25,229 nt of DNA from Nitrososphaerota archaeon (GTDB lineage: Archaea; Thermoproteota; Nitrososphaeria; Nitrososphaerales; UBA57). The translations under genes were made by a program, and so were the position numbers. A model generated the notes under the pieces. The model did not search any database and was not told where the DNA came from. It worked only from the letters and a program-made list of their open reading frames with translations. Below, piece after piece: positions 1 to 7,100 of this stretch. The number at the start of each line of letters is the position of its first letter. The stretch's first letter is position 1. The DNA lies in the NCBI GenBank assembly GCA_016180375.1, contig JACPBJ010000067.1:1-25229 (forward strand). Reading direction: 5' to 3'.

Positions 1-377
1 GCACTGCAAGACACTTCATGTATTCGCCGCGGTAACAGCGCGCGCTGCTTGCTTACTTCGAGCTAGTGGATGGAAGCTTAATTGCCAACAAAAACTATGG
101 AGATGTGCCAACAATCAGGCGTATGGGTCCACGACAGACCTTTGAAAGGTCATCTGATCCAGCGTGACTGTACCCTGATGATTAGAATCCATTTCTCGAA
201 CCCCTTCAGGAGCTAATCCCACCTGGCCCGCCATATAAAATATGGGCGAATCCGCTTACGGAGGCAGGTCATAACGCCTCCTTCCCCGAATTTTGTCCTT
301 TGAAGTTATCGATAGATGACTCAAACTAATTACGAGGGTAGCAGAGGGGCTGAATACGAAGAAATGCGGAGATGCAG
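1..377. other. Region without a supported gene, with palindromes and a hairpin
   Basis: No convincing coding sequence is visible on either strand. The region contains a 15-base palindrome GACCTTTGAAAGGTC at 137-151, an AT-rich near-palindrome CCATATAAAATATGG at 231-245 that could act as a TATA element in either direction, and a 6-bp stem GGAGGC/GCCTCC at 260-281 with a 10-base loop. A 26-codon minus-strand reading frame (192 down to 115) lies about 45 bp from the TATA-like palindrome, but nothing else supports it. The leftmost bases could belong to a feature cut by the window edge. Confidence 0.5.
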
Positions 378-629
378 CTAATACTTTAAGTAAATTTTGT
401 TTCTATGCCCAACATCTAGAATGACTAGGTTGTTTCTTTCGATGCTCAGAATAACTCTGTAGTTTCCAACTCTGAGGCTATACAATGGAACGCTCTGGAG
501 TTTCTTCAGAAAGCTAAAGGGATCAGACTTTATCTCCTCAACACGATCTATAATTGTTTTGCTTGTTGCTTTATCTAATTTCTTGAGCTGTTTTATGGCA
601 GTTTCAGTCCATCGAACCTCGACCTTCAT
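378..629 (-). CDS. RelE/ParE-family toxin
   Basis: An 83-residue basic protein. The N-terminal helical part (ETAIKQLKKLDKATSKTI) followed by the C-terminal strand-rich segment LRVGNYRVILSIERNNLVILDVGHRNKIY is the usual RelE/ParE fold signature, including the R-x-G-x-Y-R strand and the terminal H-R-x-x-I-Y. Family members are mRNA interferases acting at the ribosome or, for ParE, gyrase poisons; the sequence does not tell which. Length is normal for the family. Its ATG overlaps the TGA of the upstream antitoxin (ATGA, 629-626), so the two are probably translationally coupled, with the antitoxin first. It has no promoter of its own and should follow the antitoxin promoter at 879-890. Identification as a RelE-like toxin is fairly secure; activity is inferred. 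Confidence 0.85.
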   Translation of the reverse strand: MKVEVRWTETAIKQLKKLDKATSKTIIDRVEEIKSDPFSFLKKLQSVPLYSLRVGNYRVILSIERNNLVILDVGHRNKIYLKY

Positions 630-856
630 TTAATTCCCAATCTTTTCTTGACTTCGCTGGTAGAATACACTCTGCCAGCCTTGATATCCTCTAATCCGCG
701 TTCTATGTTATGCACAGTTTCTTCACTAAGAACTTTTTGATCTGTTTTACTCTGCAGAAGCCTTTTGATGACCATGTTATAAGATTCCTTTGGGTGAGCC
801 TTTAGTTCGTCAAGCATTTTTTTGACTTCTTGTGCAACCTGAATGGTAGTAGACAT
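626..856 (-). CDS. RelB-like antitoxin partner of the RelE toxin
   Basis: A 76-residue protein directly upstream of the toxin gene, overlapping it by 4 bp. The N-terminal segment TTIQVAQEVKKMLDELK resembles the ribbon-helix-helix-like beginnings of archaeal antitoxins. The C-terminal half, with SEETVHNIERGLEDIKAGRV then VYSTSEVKKRLGIK, matches the toxin-wrapping tail seen in RelB/VapB-type antitoxins paired with RelE proteins. It should neutralise the toxin by direct binding and repress its own promoter. The start ATG at 856 lies 29 bp from the centre of a TATA box, so the mRNA is probably leaderless. Exact antitoxin family is not certain. Confidence 0.8.
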   Translation of the reverse strand: MSTTIQVAQEVKKMLDELKAHPKESYNMVIKRLLQSKTDQKVLSEETVHNIERGLEDIKAGRVYSTSEVKKRLGIK

Positions 857-873
857 ATTACATTATAAGTTCC

Positions 874-898
874 TATAGCTATATATAATTAGTTATAG
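874..898 (-). promoter_or_regulatory. Promoter and possible operator of the toxin-antitoxin pair
   Basis: Read on the minus strand, AATTATATATAG (890-879) is a strong archaeal TATA box centred 29 bp before the antitoxin ATG at 856. It is embedded in inverted repeats: TATAGCTATA (874-883) is a perfect palindrome, and CTATA/TATAG arms flank the TATA box at 894-898 and 874-878. An operator that overlaps the TATA box fits autorepression by the toxin-antitoxin complex. The TATA box is seen; operator function is inferred. Confidence 0.6.
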
Positions 899-986
899 AA
901 GGCGCTCTTTACTTTCGGAGATGAGAGAGGCTATAAAAGATATGGTGAACTCCACGGGCTCGCCATTTTTTTGGTGAATCCTTTTC

Positions 987-1607
987 CTATTTACTAGCCC
1001 AGTCAGCATCAACCGCATCTGGAGCCTTATCCACCCTAGGAACTCCACCGGCAAAGGGTGCACTACGTGAAACTACGTGCCATTTGAAGCTGGTCGGATC
1101 TCCTAGGAGGTCAGCTGAAACAGTAACTTTCGCTGTATCGCTACTTATCGTGTGGACTAATCCACTTACAACCGTTCTTATTCTTTCCGGTCGCGTGCCC
1201 GTACTATTCAGTATGAATGCGTCCCACTTCCCTACCTTGTTATCGTAAGCCAGGCCTATTGCGGGCCTGTCAAGCGTGGTTATCCCCGATGTTAGAAACC
1301 AAGCGTACGCAAGATAACCATCCGGCTCCTTCGGTATCTGACCCGCCACTGTGATCTCGAATGAAAGCTGGTTATCGCTCAACCTGACAACTTTTGCAGC
1401 AACTATGTCTAGGTACGGTGGTGAATCGCGTACATCGCCTTTCGGATCGGAAACCTGGCTCACCGCAGACGGGGCTGGTTCCGGGGCTTGGGCCACCTGC
1501 TGCGTAGGAGTTGTAGGCTGAAGCAGATAGAAGGCCACGATCCCTCCCACAACGACGACTGCTATCACGACCACTACCCACAATCGGGACATTTTCGTAG
1601 AGATCAT
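987..1607 (-). CDS. Membrane-anchored exported protein of unknown function
   Basis: A 206-residue protein. Residues about 8-29 (RLWVVVVIAVVVVGGIVAFYLL) form one hydrophobic segment after a short basic N-terminus, followed by a Pro/Thr/Gln/Ala-rich linker (about 30-50), typical of an N-terminally anchored extracellular domain. The outer domain (about 50-206) begins DPKGDVRDSPPYLDIVAAKV and continues with alternating hydrophobic strands, suggesting a beta-sandwich; the clustered aspartates could bind calcium. I do not recognise a specific family. The ATG at 1607 is 28 bp from a TATA box; a second ATG at 1592 (MSRLW) is possible and would keep the anchor. It is one of several exported proteins in 987-7309. 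Confidence 0.75.
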   Translation of the reverse strand: MISTKMSRLWVVVVIAVVVVGGIVAFYLLQPTTPTQQVAQAPEPAPSAVSQVSDPKGDVRDSPPYLDIVAAKVVRLSDNQLSFEITVAGQIPKEPDGYLAYAWFLTSGITTLDRPAIGLAYDNKVGKWDAFILNSTGTRPERIRTVVSGLVHTISSDTAKVTVSADLLGDPTSFKWHVVSRSAPFAGGVPRVDKAPDAVDADWASK

Positions 1608-1630
1608 GAATGACGGAATTAAAGAGTTTC

Positions 1631-1638
1631 ATATAAAA
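1631..1638 (-). promoter_or_regulatory. TATA box of the 206-residue exported protein gene
   Basis: Minus-strand TTTTATAT, preceded by further Ts, is centred about 28 bp from the ATG at 1607. This spacing puts transcription initiation at or next to the start codon. Confidence 0.55.
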
Positions 1639-1748
1639 ACAATAAAGGCGTTGGATCTTATCGTTAGTTGACGAATTTTTTCCCTAGGCCTTTGCCTAAT
1701 GATGCTGTTCGATGTCTTACCTATGATCCTCCCAGACCTCTCGAGGGC

Positions 1749-1790
1749 AAGCGCCACTGGTTCACACCTAAGCGCCACTGGTTCACACCT
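1749..1790. repeat. Perfect tandem duplication, two 21-bp units
   Basis: Two identical 21-bp units (1749-1769 and 1770-1790), each containing GCGCCACTGGTTCACACCT, abut in the 320-bp gap between the exported-protein gene and the HIT gene. The unit length is a multiple of three, so reading frames on both strands survive, but the short frames that cross it (1668-1892 plus, 1859-1629 minus) do not look like known proteins. Confidence 0.9.
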
Positions 1791-1891
1791 ATAGTTACCA
1801 AAAAAGCAAGCGAAGGAGGCATCATGATAACTAGCCTCCATAGGAAAACGCGAACTCAAATAGTTATCAGAACTGAACCTTCAAGCGACTA

Positions 1892-1900
1892 ATCTATAAG
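1892..1900 (+). promoter_or_regulatory. TATA-like element before the HIT gene
   Basis: ATCTATAAG is centred about 33 bp before the TTG start at 1929, giving a predicted leader of only a few bases. Confidence 0.45.
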
Positions 1901-1928
1901 GAGTCCTGAACAAGAGTAGTGAACATCG

Positions 1929-2372
1929 TTGCCAAGTTCCTGTATCTTCTGCAGAATAGTGGACGGGGTGATTGATGCCTACAAAGTGTATGAAGATGGA
2001 GAAACAATGGCATTTCTTGACATTAGCCCTCTCTCCAAGGGACACACTTTAGTCATTCCAAAGGCGCACGTACAACAAATCGAATCCTTGAGCGAAGAGC
2101 AATTAGTAGCATTGTTCAAAACTGTTTGGAAACTAACTCGATATGTTCAGCAGGCAACCAATACAAGTGCAAGTTTGATAGGAATCAACAACGGGCCAGA
2201 AAGCGGTCAAGAAATACCACATGCTCATGTGCATATAGTACCAAGAGCGAAAGGCGATGGAGGCGCCCCTATCCATGCTGCAATGCACAACCGCCCTATA
2301 GTTTCGAAAGAGGAAATGCAGAGAACGGCTCAAAATATCAGATTCGCAATCAAGAATGGCCATTTAGGCTAA
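1929..2372 (+). CDS. HIT-family (Hint-like) nucleotide hydrolase
   Basis: A 147-residue protein. The histidine triad HAHVHIVPR (His98, His100, His102) is intact; the middle strand GHTLVIPKAHV and the N-terminal CIFCRI zinc-type pair (Cys5, Cys8) are standard for Hint-type HIT proteins. These enzymes hydrolyse AMP-N or dinucleoside-polyphosphate bonds through a His-AMP intermediate; the physiological substrate here is unknown. The gene begins with TTG at 1929, since no ATG precedes the conserved CIFCRI segment. It stands alone, with a TATA element just upstream and the broken multicopper oxidase downstream. The C-terminal stretch (GDGGAPIHAAMHNRPIVSKEE) is typical of archaeal members. Confidence 0.93.
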   Translation: MPSSCIFCRIVDGVIDAYKVYEDGETMAFLDISPLSKGHTLVIPKAHVQQIESLSEEQLVALFKTVWKLTRYVQQATNTSASLIGINNGPESGQEIPHAHVHIVPRAKGDGGAPIHAAMHNRPIVSKEEMQRTAQNIRFAIKNGHLG

Positions 2373-2398
2373 TATCATAATTGATGAAGGCCTCCCGG

Positions 2399-2406
2399 CT
2401 TTAAAT
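2399..2406 (+). promoter_or_regulatory. TATA box of the decayed multicopper oxidase
   Basis: CTTTAAAT is centred 28 bp before the ATG at 2431. It supports that ATG as the ancestral start of the now-broken gene. Confidence 0.5.
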
Positions 2407-2430
2407 CACTGCTTCCCTAACTTGCATAAT

Positions 2431-2765
2431 ATGGGCGCTAAGAAGGCTGATGGCTTACCGAAGGGCATCACCGACTGCTCATAGGAACCTTCCTCCTTGG
2501 GGTAGTTTTTGGATTTTCTATCGGACAGCCTCAGGTGAGCCAGGGGCTTCAGAAGGCTGGAAACATGCTGCATCCAATTACATCCCAGAACGTCAAAGAA
2601 TACACTCTTGTCATACAAGGGACGGAAATCGAAGTAGGAGTTGAAACCATCTGGTATGCATGGACGTTCAATGGAACAGTTCAGGGGCCGACGCTGAAGG
2701 CTAGGACAGGAGAAACCGTCAGAATTACCGTGATTAACAACCACAACATCACTCACAGTTCATAA
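2431..2765 (+). pseudogene. 5' remnant of a multicopper oxidase, frameshifted and truncated
   Basis: Starting at ATG 2431 the frame encodes MGAKKADGLPKGITD, then stops at TAG 2482-2484. One frame over, without a start codon, the sequence continues LLIGTFLLGVVFGFSIGQPQ, a clear hydrophobic signal/anchor segment, and then QKAGNMLHPI..., up to WYAWTFNGTVQGPTL, ARTGETVRITVINN and HNITHSS, where it ends at TAA 2763-2765. The block W-x-F-N-G-x-V-x-G-P-T then G-(E/D)-T-V-R-x-x-x-x-N then H-S is the first cupredoxin domain of archaeal multicopper oxidases/Cu nitrite reductase-like proteins, which normally run on for 250 or more residues with further copper ligands. A one-base deletion near 2473-2478 and loss of the whole 3' part explain what is seen. 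The signal and linker assignment is by eye. Confidence 0.75.
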
Positions 2766-2986
2766 AAGGTGCTTTGCGCATTAAGGATCTGAAGCTCCTT
2801 AATTCTGCTCCTTGGTTTAGACTCCCTTGGATACTCATGTGCGAGGCATTCGTACTTGGCCCTCCCAAGAGAAAAGAACACGCGAACCGTTTCACCGAGT
2901 TTAATAGATCTCCCGCAGAGGCGGCAACATCTCACCCTTGGGTAATTACGTACCTTGATGATCCTAAAGGTCAACGGCGTCCACAT
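2753..2986 (-). CDS. Small putative zinc-binding protein
   Basis: A 77-residue basic reading frame. It carries CRLC (Cys21, Cys24), then GRSIKLGETVRVFFSLGRAKYE, then CLAH (Cys47, His50): a CxxC...CxxH pattern with 22-residue spacing that fits a treble-clef zinc site. I do not recognise a family with confidence. The ATG at 2986 is the first start; a TATA-like TATAG lies near 3021-3025 on the minus strand. The last four codons overlap the end of the multicopper oxidase remnant on the other strand, so the native C-terminus may have been altered by the deletion that truncated that gene. A plus-strand frame (2774-3076) covers the same DNA but has no such pattern. Confidence 0.5.
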   Translation of the reverse strand: MWTPLTFRIIKVRNYPRVRCCRLCGRSIKLGETVRVFFSLGRAKYECLAHEYPRESKPRSRIKELQILNAQSTFYEL

Positions 2987-3026
2987 CTAACATATGAAGG
3001 CTCAACATTCCTGCCAAAACTATACG

Positions 3027-3064
3027 AAAAAAAGTGGGGGGTAGAGAGACCATTACGGGGTCTC
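3027..3064 (-). terminator. Hairpin plus T-run terminator of the cupredoxin gene
   Basis: On the minus strand the stem GAGACC/GGTCTC (3064-3059 with 3051-3046, 7-base loop) overlaps the cupredoxin stop codon and is followed by TACCCCCCAC and seven Ts (3033-3027). Confidence 0.6.
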
Positions 3065-3574
3065 CCTTACTATTAGGTTGGCTCGCATGTTTGGAGGATG
3101 GGTCGAGCACCAAATCTCGAATATTCCAGCCTTGTCAGCCTTGAAGGTGACTGTCTTTAGCTCTCCTCTTTTCATGAAGAATGTGTCCGCGTATGCCTCC
3201 ACTGTTATTGTATGGTTTCGTCCGTTAACGCCCAGTATTTTGAGGGTAACCTCGTCTCCTTTGTTTACTATGATTGTACCTGGGTCCAGCCTATAGACCA
3301 CCGATCGCCAATTGCCTTGAGCGTCTGGAGGATCAAGACGCATGCCTTTGGATATTGCCTTGGGTACCTCTGCATCTATGGGTACTGGGTCCGGGAAGGG
3401 CTCTGCCCTTACATTTGCAGTACCAGCCGGTTCCAGTGTAGCCATCCAGACAGTCCTCTTGACAGGAGTTACCGTCGTCGCAGAAGGTCTTGGAGAGAAT
3501 GATACAACTAACGACGCAGCTGCTAATATTATGGCTATTGCTGCTATTGTCAAAACAGCATTAGTCGAAGCCAT
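3053..3574 (-). CDS. Membrane-anchored blue-copper (cupredoxin) protein
   Basis: A 173-residue protein when started at ATG 3574. Residues about 6-27 form one hydrophobic N-terminal anchor or signal (NAVLTIAAIAIILAAASLVV). The cupredoxin domain occupies about 90-170, with copper ligands His121 (GRNHTITVEAY), Cys156, His159 and Met163 in WCSTHPPNM; the C-x2-H-x3-M spacing is that of a type 1 copper centre. Such small anchored cupredoxins carry electrons outside the membrane and are abundant in Thaumarchaeota. The frame is open up to 3733, but the start at 3574 is preferred because the hydrophobic segment follows directly and a TATA box is centred 31 bp upstream. A terminator hairpin overlaps its stop. 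Confidence 0.88.
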   Translation of the reverse strand: MASTNAVLTIAAIAIILAAASLVVSFSPRPSATTVTPVKRTVWMATLEPAGTANVRAEPFPDPVPIDAEVPKAISKGMRLDPPDAQGNWRSVVYRLDPGTIIVNKGDEVTLKILGVNGRNHTITVEAYADTFFMKRGELKTVTFKADKAGIFEIWCSTHPPNMRANLIVRETP

Positions 3575-3600
3575 AGCCACAGAATGCGTAGACAAATCTC

Positions 3601-3609
3601 GTATATATG
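3601..3609 (-). promoter_or_regulatory. TATA box of the cupredoxin gene
   Basis: Minus-strand CATATATAC is centred about 31 bp from ATG 3574 and argues against the longer frame that starts at 3733. Confidence 0.6.
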
Positions 3610-3735
3610 CAAGACGTACACAAATCAATCGGATCGAATACCTAAATAAGTGTAACCAGCTTACGATATGATAAATGTGGGAGAGTATTTTCTCCCTATT
3701 AGAAGCCAGTTGAAGGCTATGTAATTCAAGCATAA

Positions 3736-3749
3736 CGCCATATATGGCG
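3736..3749. promoter_or_regulatory. Perfect 14-bp palindrome between divergent genes
   Basis: CGCCATATATGGCG is its own reverse complement and contains a TATA-like core. It lies between the cupredoxin promoter and aIF1A, upstream of a second TATA-like element (TCTTATAGT, about 3764-3772) better placed for aIF1A. It could be an operator or a bidirectional TATA element. Confidence 0.4.
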
Positions 3750-3801
3750 AGCCAAAGCTCTTATCTTATAGTGATGATCAGATCCGTGTGGAGCGAGCAG
3801 T

Positions 3802-4119
3802 TTGGGCAAGAGAAAAGTGCTAAGCGAAGCAGACCTAAAGGAACTCGTCCTTCCTGAGCAGGGGCAGCTTCTAGGCAAGGTCACAAAGCTTTCTGGCGGC
3901 GATCATCTTCTGGTTAAATGCACTGATGGTGAGACTAGATTGTGCAGGATAAGAGGGAAGATGAAGCGAAGGATGTGGATACGAGAAGGGGATATAGTGC
4001 TGATTTCACCATGGGATTTTGATAATAGGAGGGCTGATGTGGTATGGAGATACATACAGGCACACGCCGACTGGCTCGTTGCTAAAGGATACTTACCTGA
4101 AGCTCTGCGAAGCGAGTGA
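3802..4119 (+). CDS. eif1A: Translation initiation factor aIF1A
   Basis: A 105-residue protein with the S1/OB fold of aIF1A: GQLLGKVTKLSGGDHLLVKCTD, then RLCRIRGKMKRRMWIREGDIVLISPWDF, and a C-terminal helix ending YLPEALRSE. The K-M-x-R-R-x-W-I segment and the GDxVLxxPW(D/E) motif are family hallmarks. aIF1A binds the A site of the small ribosomal subunit and promotes scanning and initiator tRNA binding. The start is TTG 3802, with GGAG at 3790-3793 as a possible ribosome binding site; no ATG lies nearer the conserved region. It converges with the surface protease, with 7 bp between the stop codons. Confidence 0.95.
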   Translation: MGKRKVLSEADLKELVLPEQGQLLGKVTKLSGGDHLLVKCTDGETRLCRIRGKMKRRMWIREGDIVLISPWDFDNRRADVVWRYIQAHADWLVAKGYLPEALRSE

Positions 4120-4126
4120 AATACCA

Positions 4127-7100
4127 CTAAGTCAGAGAAATTCTTCGGAGCAGAATCCGCCTTCTTGATACGGCTAATACCATAATCACTGCCACGATGG
4201 CAAATATTACAGGGGCGCTAAAACCGACACGAATTTCGCCCGACCTCTCACTATGCTGAATTCGTTCAGTAGTGCTTTGACCAAAAGACTCGGCAGTCAC
4301 AATATGAGATTCCAGAGGAATTTGAGTGAACTTTGCCTGGCCATCGATACCTGCTTGCACAATCGTCGTATTATTCGCTAACTGGAGTTTTACTGTTGCA
4401 AAAGGAACAGGCAGACCTACCGCATCCTTCACAGACACTGCGAAATCATAGACGCGACCAACAACCATGAACTCTCTTGGAGCAGCTGCAGCGAATTCTA
4501 TCGGATACTCGGGCCCAATGTTTACTCCGTTCCAAAAGACGCCATCCAACAGAAAAGGTCCGGAATCTAGCCATGTAGTTTCATATTTCTCAATCTCTGA
4601 AGTTTTTCCATTTTGCAGTAAAAAGATCCGTTCAGGTATTATGAGTCGGCCTTCCTTGTCGGTGAAGCTAAACCTGTGCTGATATTGATTTTTCCATTGA
4701 ACCCTGAAGGATTTAGGCGAATCAACATCTACAGTTATGTCATTCTTATCGAAAACTGCGTCATTGCTCTGCCAAGATTGGAATATACGTCGGGTTCTAT
4801 TTCCATAATCCAGTAAGGGCTCTACAAACAGTTCCGCTTTGCTACCCTCATCAAACCAAATATCGGAAGTGGGAGAGCCTTTAATCACGAAGTCCTTTGT
4901 TCCAATAATGCTAAGAATATATTGTTTGATCGATAGCAGAGTTATTTTGTGTGGCGACTCCATTACAAGCAAAATGTTTGCAGTTCCAGATCCCTTTCTT
5001 TCAGTTCGCAAAGTTTCTCCGGCATCTATGTAATAGCCTACCAAGTTACGCCTTCCATCCGCTTCGCTAACAACATTTTGCAAGTTTAGATTTACTAGAG
5101 AAGCACGATCATACCAGAGTTCCCCGTTTAAAGCGAGGAAGGTTTTGTCGGAAACTTCCAATGCATATTGTGTATTCCACTCGGCGGAGATCCTTTTTGG
5201 CGAATTCATGTTTAATGATACAATTCTATCGCGGGTCGAGACATCACCAGACAAACGATCAAATAGATGCCTCGTAGAGTTTTGATGCATTATTACACTC
5301 TGAGCTGTCACGACGACATCGTATCCCTCAGTGAACCACCCCCTTGAGAAAGATGAATTGTACAAATTATCGGCTATCAGCTCATACTGTTTTTCCCAAT
5401 TTATCGTAAGGCGTTTGGGAGAATCTACGGTCAGAGTTATTCTGTCCGAAGGAGATACAATGTTCCCAGTCCAACCATTGAATGCTCTTCTTGTTGAGTT
5501 TCCGTGATCGTGCATAGGGTTGACCGCTAATGTGGTTTGACTACCCTTTAGGTACCAGCCATCGCCCTGCACCTCTCCGTAGTCGGCATCCACAGAAACT
5601 TTGTACTCAATATCATATATCGCGACAAAAGAAGCCATAGAGCCATCGTAAGTTATTCGTAGAGTCTTGTCAGTGCTACCAGTGCTCCATTGCTTGAAAC
5701 CCTGCCTTGCATCTTCACTTACTGGAATTGGATTAGCCGTAACTTCATGCATTGACCCAGGCTTCCAGACAAGTACTTTTTGGGTGGGCGTTTGAAACGT
5801 GCTTTGATCCACTGTAATGGACGCATTGTGAGGGTTCGTCTCAAGGCTTACAGTTGTGACTCTGGCAGTTCCGCTCCCAAAGACATTATCTTTTCCTGGA
5901 CTCCCAAGATCGATCGCTCCTTTCTCCAAGAGGATCTGTATGTCATCAGGCGTGAGTAATGAGTCTCCGCTGAGCAAAAGCGCTACGACTCCAGCTACAT
6001 GTGGAGCCGAAGCCGATGTGCCACAAAATGTGAATGTGAAAGAAGTTGTTTGTACGCAAGTAGGAGCTGTAACATCGGGTTTTACCCGACCGTCAAGCGT
6101 CGGCCCTCGAGAACTGTAATCCTCTATTACTGAAGTAAGTCTTTTGCTCGGATCCCAATGGACTGCCCCAACAGTTATGGCTCCGCGCGAATCTGCGGGT
6201 ACTGCTATGCTACCTTCCGCAGTAGCATATGTTAGCTCAGCGTTAACAACGAACAGCTCGAGATTGACATTTTTCGTCGCACTGTAATTCTTTATTCCAA
6301 TTGCGTATGACCTTCCAACAGAAGGCGTATAGCAGAGTTCCTCTCCTGGCCTCTGCCTTCCAGTCTGTCTGTTTCCAGAACTGGCAACCACGCTTTCTCC
6401 GTCGAATAGATAGATGTCGAAATCTTGGTTTGTTGCAGGCCAGTCATTCCACATCAGAATTGCGCAGAACCGTCCACTGCCAGCCCTGAGAGGGTTTCTT
6501 TCGGAGACTCCGCTGAACAATGTCCAACCATTACGATCAGAATCATCGAACCTGCCGCTCCAGTGCTTTCTTGCATCGTTTCCTGCTGCAACTATGGGAA
6601 CGATTCCCAGCGATCTTGCCTGTTCAAGTTTCCTTGAGAGAGCGCTTGTTCCATCTCTAGGTATGATTCCGACAATACCAAGAGAAAGAGAAATCACTCC
6701 TACCTTCTGTGCAATCGCCCTGTCTATTGCCTGAATGATCTGCCCGTCTGTCGCTACTGCATAAAGATAAAGCTCTGCTTGAGGCGCTACATCAATGACT
6801 ATTTCTGCCACAGCAGTTCCGTGCTGTTGCTCATTCTTATCATCGGCTCTGAAGTTGCGAAATTCCTTGACATTGTCACGTATCTCTGGATTTTGTATAT
6901 TGAAACCCCCATCTATTATTGCAACTTTCACTCCAGCGCCGCTTAGACCTCCTGCTTGAGCCGTGTCGGCCATCAGGGTAGGCAGGCCTTTGGACACTAT
7001 CGCCATTTCGTACGCTTCGGCCTGCGCTGAAACATAATCGACGAACGGAAGCTGCAGAATTTTTCTGATGGTATCAGCATCGGCAATGCCGTAAACCTTC

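Noticed and set aside
28..37. GCCGCGGTAA, identical to part of the universal 16S rRNA 515 region
   Set aside because: Only ten bases match; flanks do not resemble 16S rRNA, so this is chance.
1668..1892. Possible 74-residue plus-strand protein across the tandem repeat
   Set aside because: TTG start, no family resemblance, no start-proximal signals; the repeat keeps the frame by length alone.
2774..3076. 100-residue plus-strand frame
   Set aside because: It mirrors the minus-strand zinc-pattern frame and the cupredoxin terminator, and has no recognisable features.
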